Source: Chitinophaga caseinilytica
GTDB lineage: Bacteria; Bacteroidota; Bacteroidia; Chitinophagales; Chitinophagaceae
DNA length: 64,000 bases
NCBI RefSeq assembly: GCF_038396765.1
Contig: NZ_CP150096.1
Coordinates: forward strand, 906,001 to 970,000
Direction: 5' to 3'
This document shows positions 52,770 to 64,000 of this stretch, one piece after another; within the stretch, counting starts at the first letter, position 1, and each line of letters starts with the position of its first letter. Both the position numbers and the translations under genes were made by a program. The notes below the pieces were generated by a model. It saw only the letters and a list, made by a program, of their open reading frames with translations. It was not told the DNA's origin and made no database searches.

Positions 52770-55760
52770 CTACAACATCGCCTGGTACAACGTCTCCATC
52801 ATATTCTCCCGCACTTTCAGGCTCGACAACTTGTAATTCGTTCCCCCGTTCGGGCAAACCCGGTTGCTTAAAAAGATGAAACCCAGGTTCTTCGCCGGGT
52901 CTATCCATACGCAGGTCCCTGTAAACCCGGTATGGCCGTAGGTTTGCGGGGAGCAAGACTTGCAGGGATAAGGCTCCCTCCGTGTGGCATTGTCTTTCTC
53001 GGGCTTGTCCCACCCCAGCCCGCGGCGGCTGATCCCGGAATGATACCCGGTAAACATCTGGATCGTGGCGGGACGGATGAACTGCGTCCCGTTGTACGCG
53101 CCGCCGTTCAGCAGCATCTGTACCAGTACGCCCAGGTCGCCGGCGCTGGAGAACAGCCCTGCATGCCCGGCCACGCCGCCGAACATCGCGGCACCGGGGT
53201 CATGCACATCCCCGCGGATCCATTGCACCCTGAAATTGGACTCGAATTCCGTAGGCACCAAACGGCTCAGCGCCAGCCGGCTCCTCGGCTCGAAACCTGT
53301 GGTCTGCAGGCCGAGGGGCTCGTAGAAAGTTTCGCGCACGTAATGGTCGAGATGCTGGCCGGTAAGGGCTTCCACGATCTTGCCGAGGAAAATGAAATCA
53401 TTGTCGCTGTAGATATACTGGCGGCCCGAAGGCAGCAATTTGCTGTCGAGTATCCGGCGGAACATGGTGTCTTCGTACCGGCGTTCCATATACAGGTTTT
53501 CCGCGACCCGCACGGTGTGCAGGGAATCCTGCTGGGGGGCGAACAGCACGGTATCGGGCCAGCCGTTGGGCATAAGCGTTTCCTTGTAAAAGGGAATGTA
53601 CGCCACGAGGCCCGCCTGGTGCAGGAGCACGTCGCGGATCGTGAGCCTGGCCTTGTCTGTCCCGCGCACCCAGGGCAGGTAATCACCCAAGGTGGCATCG
53701 AGCCGCAACTTGCCTTCGTCGTACAAGCGCATGACAGACAATGTAGTAGCGCAGATTTTTGTGACGGAAGCCAGGTCGTACACGGAACTGTCGGTCACTT
53801 TTTCGCGCTGGCTATAATCGTAAAAACCGAAATTTTTATGGTAGACGAGTTTCCCGTCTTTCACGGCCAGCACCTGGCATCCGGGAGCCGCGCCCTGGGC
53901 GATCATGTCGTACGCCAGCGAGTCGATCCTTTGCAGGATGGCGCTTTTCATGCCCACGCTTTCCGGGTCGATGGTTGTTACCGTTACGGCCGGGGTTTCG
54001 GGGACAAGGCTGGTCAGCCCGGTACCGAAGGGGAAATTCTCGCACACGGTCACGGGCAGCTTGCCTTTCGGCTGCAATTTGCCGAAGATCACGTCTGCCG
54101 CCGCGCGATGGGTAATGCTATCGTCTTCATATCCCGCGATGATCGTGGGTGCGTCGCAGAAGTAACGGATGGCGTACGGGTTGCCGAATGCGACCGTCAC
54201 GGCGGGCATTTCTTCCTGGATCTGGTTGATGACGGCCCTTTCCGCCCGGGTGATGCCGTAATTGTTCGCCGGCCTGCGGCTATAGTCCTGCAGCGCGATG
54301 ATCACGGCATCGTAGTCCCTTTTCAGCACTTTGACCATTCCGGCCACCTGCGCTTCGGTTTGCCTGGGGCTGAACACGTATCCCGCCACATCGGGACGGT
54401 GGGCGCGCACGGCGGAAAGGAAGGTGTTGTTGCCACCGTCTACCCCCACGGCTACCACGGCTATTTTCTGCTGGCCGGGAACGGAGGATACGGGCAGGAG
54501 GTGATTATCGTTGCGGAGAACGGTGATGGCTTCTTCGGAAATCCGCCGGCGGAGGGGGAGCACCGGTGCGTTGAGGTCTGCAGCGATGTTCCGGGGGTCG
54601 ATGGGTTGGAGTTGCGCCAATCCTGCGTCGTATTTGGAGCGCAGCACTTTCTTCACGCGGCGGTATACTTCTTCCCGGCTGATCTGTCCCTTCCGGATGG
54701 CCGTTGCGATGGCCTGCACGCTCCCGCGCGCCGTGGAAGGCAGTTCCATGAGGTCGTTCCCGGCCAGAAGGCTCTGCAGCGATTCCTGACCGTTGCTGTA
54801 ATATTTGCGGATGCCCTGCATTTCCAGCGCATCGGTCACTACGATCCCGTCGAAGCCCATGTCTTTTTTCAACATGTCCGTAACGGTTTTGTAGGAGATG
54901 GAAGTGGGCGTGTTGGGCTTGTCGTCGATCGCCGGAACGTTCAGATGGGCGATCATCACCGAAGCTACGCCGGCCTCGATGGCGCGGCGGAAGGGATACA
55001 GCTCCAGGGAATCGAGGCTGGCGAGCGATTTCCGGATCACCGGCAGATCGTGGTGCGAATCCACATCGGTATCGCCATGCCCGGGGAAGTGCTTGGCGCA
55101 GGCCATAACGCCCACATCCTGCATCCCCTTGATGATGGCCACGCCGAGGCGCGCCACCTGGTATTTGTCTTCCCCGAAAGAACGGTCGTTGATCACGGGG
55201 TTTTCGGGATTGTTATTGACATCGAGGACGGGCGCGAAGTTGTATTGGATGCCCATCCGCCGGCATTGTTCGCCGATCGCCTTACCTACTTCGTAAATGA
55301 GCGCACTGTCTTGCACAGCCCCCAGCATGAGGTTCCGCGGGAAAGCGATGACGCTGTCCACGAACCGCATTCCCAGTCCCCATTCACCGTCTACCGCCAC
55401 GAGCAGCGGTGTTTGGCTGGCTGCCTGCAGTCTGTTGACGAGGAGGGCCTGCCGTCCCGGTCCGCCCTGGAAGGTCACGATCCCACCCACTTTCACGTTG
55501 CGGATATCGCTGAGAACGGCGGCGACGTGGTCTGCCCCGAGGTTGGAATGTACGCGGATCATGATCAGCTGCGCGATCCGTTCTTCATGACTGAGGGAAT
55601 TGAATACGCTGTCTACCCAGCGTTCGGCCGGCCCGGGGCCGGGGCGCGCCTGCATGGTATTGTCCGTAAGGATGGATGGTTTCTCGAGCATGCTTTCCGG
55701 CCGGGCGGAAGCGGCCATGAGCAATCCGCTCAGCCCTGCTACCGTTAATAATCTCATCAT
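52770..55760 (-). CDS. Glycoside hydrolase family 3 fused to a beta-lactamase-fold serine hydrolase
   Basis: The 996-aa product has a signal peptide (MMRLLTVAGLSGLLMAASA), a GH3 barrel (about 45-375), a GH3 second domain (about 390-580) and a C-terminal class C beta-lactamase/PBP-fold domain (about 600-996). The GH3 part has the NagZ-type motif KHFPGHGDTDVDSHHDLP and the nucleophile Asp in VVTDALEMQG. The serine hydrolase has S-x-x-K as SVTK, Y-x-N as YSDND and an HTG triad (GHTGFTG). It is likely a periplasmic or surface cell-wall glycan enzyme coupling beta-N-acetylglucosaminidase with peptidase or esterase activity. A start at 55793 would precede the signal peptide by 11 residues. Confidence 0.9.
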   Translation of the reverse strand: MMRLLTVAGLSGLLMAASARPESMLEKPSILTDNTMQARPGPGPAERWVDSVFNSLSHEERIAQLIMIRVHSNLGADHVAAVLSDIRNVKVGGIVTFQGGPGRQALLVNRLQAASQTPLLVAVDGEWGLGMRFVDSVIAFPRNLMLGAVQDSALIYEVGKAIGEQCRRMGIQYNFAPVLDVNNNPENPVINDRSFGEDKYQVARLGVAIIKGMQDVGVMACAKHFPGHGDTDVDSHHDLPVIRKSLASLDSLELYPFRRAIEAGVASVMIAHLNVPAIDDKPNTPTSISYKTVTDMLKKDMGFDGIVVTDALEMQGIRKYYSNGQESLQSLLAGNDLMELPSTARGSVQAIATAIRKGQISREEVYRRVKKVLRSKYDAGLAQLQPIDPRNIAADLNAPVLPLRRRISEEAITVLRNDNHLLPVSSVPGQQKIAVVAVGVDGGNNTFLSAVRAHRPDVAGYVFSPRQTEAQVAGMVKVLKRDYDAVIIALQDYSRRPANNYGITRAERAVINQIQEEMPAVTVAFGNPYAIRYFCDAPTIIAGYEDDSITHRAAADVIFGKLQPKGKLPVTVCENFPFGTGLTSLVPETPAVTVTTIDPESVGMKSAILQRIDSLAYDMIAQGAAPGCQVLAVKDGKLVYHKNFGFYDYSQREKVTDSSVYDLASVTKICATTLSVMRLYDEGKLRLDATLGDYLPWVRGTDKARLTIRDVLLHQAGLVAYIPFYKETLMPNGWPDTVLFAPQQDSLHTVRVAENLYMERRYEDTMFRRILDSKLLPSGRQYIYSDNDFIFLGKIVEALTGQHLDHYVRETFYEPLGLQTTGFEPRSRLALSRLVPTEFESNFRVQWIRGDVHDPGAAMFGGVAGHAGLFSSAGDLGVLVQMLLNGGAYNGTQFIRPATIQMFTGYHSGISRRGLGWDKPEKDNATRREPYPCKSCSPQTYGHTGFTGTCVWIDPAKNLGFIFLSNRVCPNGGTNYKLSSLKVRENMMETLYQAML

Positions 55761-55793
55761 GTCATAAACATAACAAAAATCCTGTGCATCCAC

Positions 55794-56120
55794 CAGCGGG
55801 AATTGACTGACGGCGAACGCATTGCATTATTCGAATATATCTTTGGGACGGATGGTCAATTTGGGACGGATTGATTTAATCATCGTCTACCTTTTTCCTT
55901 CTTTTATTGAATTATCTTTATTAATTTGGCTGATACATTCGCCAGAATTCAGTAATTACAATATTAATTACCAACTCATTCAATTTCTTATTATATTTGC
56001 ACCTTACGGCCCGTTGATGGATGAACCTTTTTAGGGCGCAGACTGTAAGAAGAAGCATCGCGAACGAACCTGTAAACAAGCGCAAGCCTATTGCTTGCGG
56101 TCAATTATTATCAGCAACAC
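55794..56120. other. Intergenic region with the adk promoter
   Basis: 327 bp without a gene. The word TTTGGGACGGAT occurs twice, 18 bp apart (55842 and 55860). A TATATTTG box lies at 55992-55999. Otherwise AT-rich and featureless. Confidence 0.5.
55992..55999 (+). promoter_or_regulatory. -7 box of adk
   Basis: TATATTTG fits TAnnTTTG. The -33 region is AT-rich without a TTTG. The leader would be about 115 nt. Confidence 0.5.
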
Positions 56121-56708
56121 ATGGTCAATTTAATTCTATTTGGCCCTCCCGGCAGCGGGAAAGGAACGCAGAGTGCCAACATTATCGAAAAGTACGGATT
56201 GATTCACCTGTCTACCGGCGACCTGTTGCGCTCCGAGATTGCGGCAAAAACGCCGCTCGGCCTGGAAGCGCAGAAGGTGATGGACCAGGGCTTACTGGTG
56301 CCCGACGAGGTGGTGATCGGCATGATCTCCTCCAAGCTGGACGCCAATCCTGAAGCCCGCGGCTTCATTTTCGACGGTTTTCCGCGCACTACCGCCCAGG
56401 CGGAAGCGTTAGACAAGCTGCTGACCCTCAAGAAAACGGCCATTTCCGCCGTGCTGAGCCTCGAAGTACCTGAAGATGAGCTGGTACGCCGCCTCCTGGA
56501 GCGCGGTCACACCTCCGGCCGTTCTGACGACGCCAGCGAGGATGTGGTGAAAAAACGCATCGTGGAGTATCATAACAAAACCGCTCCCGTTGCCGATCAC
56601 TACGCCAAATTCGGCAAATTGAAGAAAATCAAAGGCGAAGGCACCATCGAAAACATTTTCGATTCGCTCAGCAAAGAAATCGACGATCTGATGGGCGTGC
56701 GCGTGTAG
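56121..56708 (+). CDS. adk: Adenylate kinase
   Basis: The 195-aa product has the P-loop LFGPPGSGKGTQ, LIHLSTGDLLR, GFIFDGFPRTTAQAEAL and DDASEDVVKKRIVEYH. The lid region is the short form. The frame extends to 56091, but the ATG at 56121 gives the family start MVNLILFGPPG. It interconverts ATP + AMP and 2 ADP. Confidence 0.97.
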   Translation: MVNLILFGPPGSGKGTQSANIIEKYGLIHLSTGDLLRSEIAAKTPLGLEAQKVMDQGLLVPDEVVIGMISSKLDANPEARGFIFDGFPRTTAQAEALDKLLTLKKTAISAVLSLEVPEDELVRRLLERGHTSGRSDDASEDVVKKRIVEYHNKTAPVADHYAKFGKLKKIKGEGTIENIFDSLSKEIDDLMGVRV

Positions 56709-56732
56709 CCAGCCCGTTTTGCATCATATTTA

Positions 56733-56787
56733 CAACGCAAAGATCAGGTAAAGCCAAACTTTACGATCTTTGCGTTTTGCTTTTTGC
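56733..56787 (+). terminator. Terminator after adk
   Basis: AACGCAAAGATC pairs with GATCTTTGCGTT around a 17-nt loop and is followed by a T-rich tract (TTGCTTTTTGC). Confidence 0.8.
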
Positions 56788-56822
56788 TCCCGGCCAACCC
56801 CGGTGCAGGCAAATTTTGAATC

Positions 56823-57878
56823 ATGGAGAATTTTGTAGACTATATCAGGGTATTCTGTAAATCCGGCCACGGTGGCGCCGGCAGCAGGCACTTTATGCGC
56901 ACCAAATTCAAGGCGCTCGCCGGCCCCGATGGGGGCGACGGCGGCCGCGGCGGGCACCTCATCCTCCGCGGAAACTCCCAGCTGTGGACGCTGCTGCACC
57001 TTCGCTGGTACAAAAACGTGCTCGCCGAAAACGGCGGGAACGGTAGCGGCGACAATTGCACCGGCCACAACGGGAAAGATATCGTGATCGAAGTGCCCCT
57101 CGGTACCATCGTTCGCGACGAAGAAACCGGCGAAGTGGAAGCAGAAGTGATGAAAGACGGGGAAGAGATCATCTTCATGCCCGGCGGCCAGGGCGGCCGC
57201 GGCAATGCCTATTTCAAAAGCGCCACCAACCAGGCTCCCGAATACGCCCAACCGGGCCAACCCGGACTCGAAGGATGGAAAGTACTGGAACTCAAAGTGT
57301 TGGCAGACGTCGGGCTCGTGGGTTTCCCCAACGCCGGCAAATCCACCCTCCTGTCCAGCATCACTGCCGCCAGGCCAAAAATCGCGAATTACGCCTTCAC
57401 CACCCTCACGCCCCAGCTCGGCATGGTGCATTACCGCGACGATCGCTCGTTTTGCATGGCCGATCTTCCGGGAATCATCGAAGGTGCGCACGAAGGCAAA
57501 GGCCTCGGCCACCGGTTCCTCCGCCACATCGAGCGGAACGCCGTGCTGCTGTTCGTTATCCCCGCCGATAGCCCCGATCACAAAAAGGAATTCGACATCC
57601 TGGTCAACGAGCTGGAACAATACAATCCCGAGCTCCTCGATAAACAATTCCTCATTGCCATCTCCAAAAGCGATATGCTCGACGAAGAGCTCCAGGAAGC
57701 CATCTCCGCCGAACTGCCCGCCGATGTGCCGCACGTTTTCATCTCTTCCGTTACGCAAGCTGGTTTGCAGCAGTTGAAAGACATCCTGTGGGAGGCGCTT
57801 TCCGTTGAAGCAGATAACGTTCGCGAAGCGATGCTGGAAGACGATGAGGAAGAGGAGGAGGAAAACGACGAGGAATAA
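56823..57878 (+). CDS. obgE: GTPase Obg
   Basis: The 351-aa product has the glycine-rich Obg domain (about 1-155, [34 protein letters not shown]), then a P-loop GTPase domain ([24 protein letters not shown]). The C-terminus is short and acidic ([13 protein letters not shown]) and lacks the OCT domain of some Obg proteins. Obg links ribosome assembly and the stringent response. The gene lies 114 bp after adk, with a terminator between, and just upstream of tRNA-Thr. Confidence 0.95.
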   Translation: MENFVDYIRVFCKSGHGGAGSRHFMRTKFKALAGPDGGDGGRGGHLILRGNSQLWTLLHLRWYKNVLAENGGNGSGDNCTGHNGKDIVIEVPLGTIVRDEETGEVEAEVMKDGEEIIFMPGGQGGRGNAYFKSATNQAPEYAQPGQPGLEGWKVLELKVLADVGLVGFPNAGKSTLLSSITAARPKIANYAFTTLTPQLGMVHYRDDRSFCMADLPGIIEGAHEGKGLGHRFLRHIERNAVLLFVIPADSPDHKKEFDILVNELEQYNPELLDKQFLIAISKSDMLDEELQEAISAELPADVPHVFISSVTQAGLQQLKDILWEALSVEADNVREAMLEDDEEEEEENDEE

Positions 57879-57923
57879 ATAAAGATTTTTTGGTGCGATG
57901 GTAATTTATTTCGTTCCGGACAT

Positions 57924-57931
57924 TATTTTTG
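57924..57931 (+). promoter_or_regulatory. -7 box upstream of tRNA-Thr
   Basis: TATTTTTG ends 8 nt before the tRNA 5' end. No -33 TTTG at the ideal distance. Confidence 0.5.
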
Positions 57932-57939
57932 CACCACCT

Positions 57940-58013
57940 GCCACCCTAGCTCAGCTGGTTAGAGCGGTTGTTTCGTAAATAACAGGTCGTCGGTTCGATT
58001 CCGATGGGTGGCT
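57940..58013 (+). tRNA. tRNA-Thr (anticodon CGT)
   Basis: A 74-nt cloverleaf: acceptor GCCACCC with GGGTGGC, D-arm GCTC...GAGC, anticodon stem GTTGT with ATAAC around loop TTCGTAA (anticodon CGT, reading ACG), T-arm GTCGG TTCGATT CCGAT, discriminator T. CCA is not encoded. The last base coincides with the end of the convergent J-domain gene (58013). Confidence 0.95.
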
Positions 58014-59152
58014 CAGATAGCCTTCGACTGCAGCAATGCAATATCGAAGGCTATTTTGTTTTCATAATCTTTTATGAGCCCGGCGATTTCATCCCAGGCT
58101 TTATCCACGTCCGGCCTTGTGTAATATTCCCTGAAAACCCCTTCAGCAGAGGCTTCCGTGCGATGCAGGAAATGCCATGTCAGCATTTGGCGGAGAAATT
58201 GTCGCTGCAGCCCACCCGGCCCGAAATCCACCACATCCGCATTGGCGGCCAGCCATTCCAGGTTCTGGCGGAGCTTTCTTTCATGGCGCTGGGTTGTATT
58301 TTCAAAGCGGTAGCCTTCCGTTAATTCGCGGAGGAAGATTCCGGTGATCCCGGGATTGGGGAGGTCTTCCGCTTCACAATCGCCGCAACTGGCCGGTTCC
58401 ACATCCCTTCCGAAGAAAAGCTGGACAAGCGTTCCGTTTTTATAGGTGCCGCCATGGTAGCGGAACACCTGCCGGAAGGTGCCTTCCCGATCTTCCAGGA
58501 AAACGAAATCGCAATAGGTATGCCGGTCCGGCGTGAAATAAATGGTGACAAACAGCGCTGGCGTCGCGTACGCGCCGAATGATTGCCAGGATTCGATGAA
58601 GGTGTGGCTCGAGATGGATGCGTGCCATTCGCCGTATGTGGCGGTATCGCCGTTGGTAAACAGGACGCGCTGTTCCGGGGAGACGCCTTTGGGAAGTTTC
58701 CCCACGTTCTGCGGGATGTATTCGATTTCCGGGGGATTCGCCGCTTTGGTTTTTGGGCCGCAATTGTACAGTCCTACGAAAAGTAATATCAAGGCGCCCA
58801 GCACGATGCCCATGAATTTTAGGGGCATGGGGCGCGGTGGTGGTGCGGCGGGAGGTGGTGGAGCAGGGTTCCGGTATGCGCCTGCGTGTTGCTGTTTAGT
58901 CTGCTTCGTTTGCGTGGCTGGGGGCGCTGGGGGCACGCGGCTCCAGGCCAGCTGGCGGTCGTAGCGGAGGCGGTCGTCGGGTTCGGAAAGGATGCGGTAT
59001 GCTTCGAGGATTTCACGGAAACGGGCCTCCGCGGCGGGATTGCCGGGATTGCGGTCCGGATGGTATTGCATGGACAACTTCCGGAAGGCACTTTTGATGA
59101 ACGCGGGCGTCGCATTTTCCGGGACGCCCAAAACCTGGTATAGTGTCGGCAT
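58013..59152 (-). CDS. Membrane J-domain protein 1 with an unassigned C-terminal domain
   Basis: The 379-aa product has an N-terminal J-domain (about 1-68, intact HPD in [10 protein letters not shown]), a Gly/Pro/Gln-rich linker and one membrane helix (about 110-130). The C-terminal region of about 230 residues has no recognised family. Shared with its paralogue are SC-x2-C-x3-DLP-x-P-x-I-x-GI-x-L, then LR-x3-LRQ-x-LTWHFLH near the end. J-domains stimulate Hsp70 chaperones, so it may recruit DnaK to the membrane (inference). Confidence 0.8.
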   Translation of the reverse strand: MPTLYQVLGVPENATPAFIKSAFRKLSMQYHPDRNPGNPAAEARFREILEAYRILSEPDDRLRYDRQLAWSRVPPAPPATQTKQTKQQHAGAYRNPAPPPPAAPPPRPMPLKFMGIVLGALILLFVGLYNCGPKTKAANPPEIEYIPQNVGKLPKGVSPEQRVLFTNGDTATYGEWHASISSHTFIESWQSFGAYATPALFVTIYFTPDRHTYCDFVFLEDREGTFRQVFRYHGGTYKNGTLVQLFFGRDVEPASCGDCEAEDLPNPGITGIFLRELTEGYRFENTTQRHERKLRQNLEWLAANADVVDFGPGGLQRQFLRQMLTWHFLHRTEASAEGVFREYYTRPDVDKAWDEIAGLIKDYENKIAFDIALLQSKAI

Positions 59153-59161
59153 GATGGTAGT

Positions 59162-60286
59162 CTACAGGCCCTCGTCTTTTATTAAAGTCATATTGTCAGC
59201 CATCATCGTTTCGTATTGATGGATGTAGCCGGTGATGGTTGACCACATTTCCTTGCTGTCCGGATAACGATAATGGGTGTTGAATAATTGTAAGGTCGAT
59301 TGGAAGTCGGCGTGGAGGAAGTGCCAGGTCAGCAATTGTCGCAAGTATTCTTTTCGGAGACCGTTGTCGGAATGGGTTGTCGGCATTTCTGCATCGTGTG
59401 AGGCAAGATGGGCGAGGTTTTGGCGGATGAGATGGCTCAGTCCGTCGTCCTTTGTTGCTTTTACCAGGCGAAACGCTTTTTGTCCGTAGACCAGATAGAT
59501 GCCGGCGATATCCGGATGCGGCAGGTCGGCAACGTTACAAACGCGGCAACTGCGGAAGGTATCCACATCAATCCCGAAATTCAACTGCAACTGAAAGGTT
59601 TTCAATGCGATATCGCCGTTATGATGCAGTACTTCCTCCATTCCTTTCTGTGGATCTTTCCTGAAAAGCCAGCCTTCCGATCTGTTCGCGTCCTGCTTGT
59701 GGGCGGAAACATACAGCAATGGGGCGTCATCTCTGGCCAAAATCATCCATCCTCTTTTCATATCCGCTTTTCCGGCAAACTTATTATTTTCCCGATCGAG
59801 GTAATTGAGCGTGTCTCCATTCCGAAGTACTACTTTTTCATCGGCGAGCGAATCCAGTTCTGCTGGTTGCTGGGGTTGCGTAAATCTGTATGTGTCCGTT
59901 TTCAAATCGGGCGCGTCGTCGCTGCTGCAGGCTTTCGCGAGCAACTTGACGATCAGGATCAATCCAATGACCACAATGATCCGGGTTTCGGTCTTTCTGC
60001 TCTTTTCTTTCCGATAGCGTTCATAGGTATCCTGTTCCGGTTCGTTTGGGAATCCGTATTCTTCTTTATCGGCGATAAAATTGCGTTGGATGTCGTACCG
60101 GGCGCGTTCATCCGGGTCAGACAGTACCCGGTAAGCATCGAGGATTTCCCGGAAACGAGCCTCCGCAGCGGGATTTCCGGGGTTCCTGTCGGGGTGGAAT
60201 TCCATCGACAGTTTTCTGAAAGCTTGCTTGATATCTGAGGGGGTCGCATCTTCAGAGACGCCCAAAACTTGGTAAAGGGTCTGCAT
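59162..60286 (-). CDS. Membrane J-domain protein 2, paralogue of the adjacent gene
   Basis: The 374-aa product has a J-domain (about 1-66, [10 protein letters not shown]), a charged linker (RKEKSRKTE), one membrane helix (about 102-120) and the same C-terminal domain as its neighbour. It keeps [20 protein letters not shown] and [19 protein letters not shown]. The two genes are 9 bp apart, so co-transcribed. The upstream side (60287 on) is the start of the repeat-rich region. Confidence 0.8.
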   Translation of the reverse strand: MQTLYQVLGVSEDATPSDIKQAFRKLSMEFHPDRNPGNPAAEARFREILDAYRVLSDPDERARYDIQRNFIADKEEYGFPNEPEQDTYERYRKEKSRKTETRIIVVIGLILIVKLLAKACSSDDAPDLKTDTYRFTQPQQPAELDSLADEKVVLRNGDTLNYLDRENNKFAGKADMKRGWMILARDDAPLLYVSAHKQDANRSEGWLFRKDPQKGMEEVLHHNGDIALKTFQLQLNFGIDVDTFRSCRVCNVADLPHPDIAGIYLVYGQKAFRLVKATKDDGLSHLIRQNLAHLASHDAEMPTTHSDNGLRKEYLRQLLTWHFLHADFQSTLQLFNTHYRYPDSKEMWSTITGYIHQYETMMADNMTLIKDEGL

Positions 60287-60634
60287 GAGCTAATGAGTAA
60301 AAGTAACGGCGATAGCGGAAATCCGGGTTTCTGTACGCGTTAATAGGTTGTAAGCGACTGCTCCTCTTGTTAAAGTAATAATTCAGGCATAATGTAAAGA
60401 TAGAAAAACCAGTAATCATCTGGTATCGGAGACATACTTGATGAATGCTTCACTGGATAGATGATACATCATTGGAAGAGAAGTATTTGTGTGGGAAAAA
60501 CGGTGCTTATTATGTTTGAAATGGGAAATGAGGTGGATTGTTTGTATGCTGCTCAAATATGAATAATAAACTTTTTGATGGTTAAGCTTTAAAGGTAGCT
60601 CCTGTACTGTGGAAGATAGTAATGGAGTATTGCT
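60287..60634. other. AT-rich spacer upstream of the J-domain genes
   Basis: 348 bp between the J-domain operon and the repeat array. No gene, and no clear promoter pair for the minus-strand genes was found. Purine-rich on the plus strand. Confidence 0.5.
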
Positions 60635-61790
60635 CAGGACGTTGGGTTGACGGGAAAGAGGGGTAAATACGGCTAGGAAAATTGCAATTGGGGAATGGGA
60701 GTTGAGTTATGAAAAAAAGGACGGGGTTGGAATCCAATATATGTAATCCTTTATACACTTTATTGAATTGAATATTACCCAAGGCGTTTGGTTGGCGGAA
60801 CGAGGAATAAGTAAGTGTAGGAAAATCCTGTACTGGTGCGGATGGGAAAGAGGAGTAATTAAGGGTAGGTAAATCCGGTAGTGGTGACGATAGGAATGGA
60901 GCATTATTCAGGGCGATTGGTTGAGGTGAAAGAAGAGTATTTAAGAGTAGTAAAATTCTGCACTCGTGACAATAGGAATTGAATTTGGCTCAGGACGTTG
61001 GGCTGATGGGAAAGAGGAGTAAGTAAATGTAAGAAAATCTCGTACTGGTGAGGATAAGAATGGAATATTGTTCAGGACGTTTCGTTGATGGGAATGAAGA
61101 GTAATTAAAAGGAGGAAAATCCTGTACTGGTGAGAATGAGAATGGAATATTGTTTAGGACGTTGGGTTGAAGGGAAAGAGGAGTAAGTAAATGTAAGAAA
61201 ATCCAGTCCTTGTGAGGATAAGAATGGAATATTGTTCAGGACGTTGGGTTGACTGGAAAGAAGGAGTAAATAGATGTAGGAAAATTGCAACCGGGGATGG
61301 GAGTTCAGGTATGGAGAAAACGGGGTGGGTTGGAATCCAATGTATGGAACCCTCTATCCATTCTATGAAATAGACTATTGCTCAGGACGTGGGGTTGATG
61401 GAAAATAAGAGTAAGTAATTGTCGGAGAATCTCGTACTAGTGACGATAGGAATGAAATATTGCTCAGGGCGTATGGATTGAAGGGAAAAAGGTTTAATTA
61501 AGAGTAGGAAAATTGCACCCGGGGATGGGAGCTCAGGTATGGAGAAAACGAGCTGGGTTGGAATCCAATGTATGCAGCCATCCATCCATTTTACTAAATA
61601 GAATATTGTTCGGGACGTTCGGTCTATGGGGAAGAGGAGTAATTAACTGCAAGAAAACTGCAAATGGGGATGGGAGTCGAGTTATGAGGAGCACGCGCAG
61701 GGTTGGAATTTAATATATGCAAACGTCCATCCATTAGTAAGTGTAGTAAAATTGCAATCGGGGATGGGAAGCGGGGGCTATTTTGCCCGG
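60635..61790. repeat. Two-unit (82-bp and 146-bp) tandem array next to the rRNA operon
   Basis: Successive CAGGACGT-like words start at 60635, 60780, 60909, 60991, 61073, 61155, 61237, 61383, 61465 and 61611. Spacings are 145, 129, 82, 82, 82, 82, 146, 82 and 146. The short unit (A, 82 bp) carries GGGAAAGAGGAGTAA, AGAAAATC and GTACTGGTGAGGATA words. The long unit (B, 146 bp) replaces part with AATTGCAA, GGGGATGGGAG, TTGGAATCCAA and TATCCATTCTAT-like words. The interval 60780-60909 (129 = 82 + 47) is a short variant. Strongly purine-biased on the plus strand. Frames read through it are short and unconvincing. Confidence 0.85.
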
Positions 61791-61840
61791 AAGTAGTGCA
61801 ATCTATGGTTGCATTCCGGGATTCGGTGATGGGTATAAAT

Positions 61841-61872
61841 AAAAAAAGGTCCAGGATTGCTCCTGAACCTTC
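61841..61872 (-). terminator. Terminator of the rRNA operon
   Basis: On the minus strand, right after the 5S gene, AAGGTTCAGGA pairs with TCCTGGACCTT (loop GCAA) and is followed by TTTTTTTATTTAT. Confidence 0.85.
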
Positions 61873-61884
61873 TTTCAATAAATA

Positions 61885-61991
<107 letters not shown>

Positions 61992-62108
61992 TAAGATCTT
62001 TAAGTATCTTACTACTAATAAATTTACATATCGGGAAGTTGTAAAACACGCTCTTTACTTTCAGGTTTCCTTGCGGATACCTTCAGCTTCGATAAAGAGC
62101 GTAAAAAT
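61992..62108 (-). other. Spacer between 23S and 5S
   Basis: About 117 bp, AT-rich, with no tRNA gene. Confidence 0.6.

Positions 62109-64000
<1,892 letters not shown>

Noticed and set aside
52932..55748. A 938-codon frame antisense to the GH3/beta-lactamase gene
   Set aside because: It mirrors a GC-rich gene with clear motifs, and its own sequence shows no domain or signal. It arises from codon bias of the real gene.

Overview
The window looks like chromosomal DNA of a Bacteroidota bacterium, most probably a Chitinophagaceae member close to Chitinophaga (inference). The support is a SusC/SusD pair, Bacteroidota -7 boxes of the TAnnTTTG type, a small THX ribosomal protein, Bacteroidota-type porin-like barrels, Cys-type sulfatases, and housekeeping proteins that read like those of this phylum. 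Genes are moderately GC-rich. The two ends of the window are AT-richer, repetitive and almost gene-free.

Layout. Positions 1-5300 hold no ordinary genes. There is an array of about 19 same-orientation GC hairpins (317-2917), part of it inside a 199-bp tandem repeat, then a four-copy ~110-bp repeat. Next comes a REP-associated (RAYT/IS200-like) Y1 transposase homologue whose catalytic His and Tyr positions are both substituted, and another repeat pair. Positions 5300-8300 carry a TPR sensor kinase divergent from two paralogous double-glycine-leader, Gly/Leu-rich peptides. Positions 8600-25200 are mostly housekeeping: exonuclease III, HU, THX, pdxH, two RsiV/DUF3298-like lipoproteins, a UvrD-type helicase with an Fe-S nuclease domain, recR, a glutathione peroxidase, holB-ricT, a rhomboid protease and an NA37 nucleoid protein. 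Positions 25200-32500 have an SMP-30-like protein, two sulfatases, fabG, a GH3-family adenylating enzyme and lptB. Positions 32600-46300 have metF, three beta-barrel proteins, a thioredoxin-like DUF4369-type protein, a TrmA/RlmD-type methyltransferase, two rhomboid-family proteins (the second lacking catalytic residues), two membrane EEP-family proteins, cysS and an AlkA-type glycosylase. Positions 46400-51800 are a SusC/SusD locus with two decayed copies of the susC 5' end upstream. Then follow a small secreted protein, a GH3 plus beta-lactamase-fold fusion, adk, obgE, tRNA-Thr(CGT), and two paralogous membrane J-domain proteins. A 1.2-kb two-unit (82/146 bp) repeat array separates these from the 3' end of an rRNA operon (5S and partial 23S, minus strand).

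Four conserved genes between 37.1 and 43.7 kb (the DUF4369/redoxin gene, the TrmA/RlmD-type gene, a rhomboid with its C-terminal tail, and cysS) are each interrupted by an apparent one-base indel in a homopolymer. Since cysS is normally essential, base-calling error is the leading explanation. The most unusual material is the hairpin array with its degenerate RAYT homologue, the paired GG-leader peptides with their divergent kinase, the susC 5'-end duplications, the 82/146-bp array beside the rRNA operon, and the two J-domain paralogues with an unassigned C-terminal domain.
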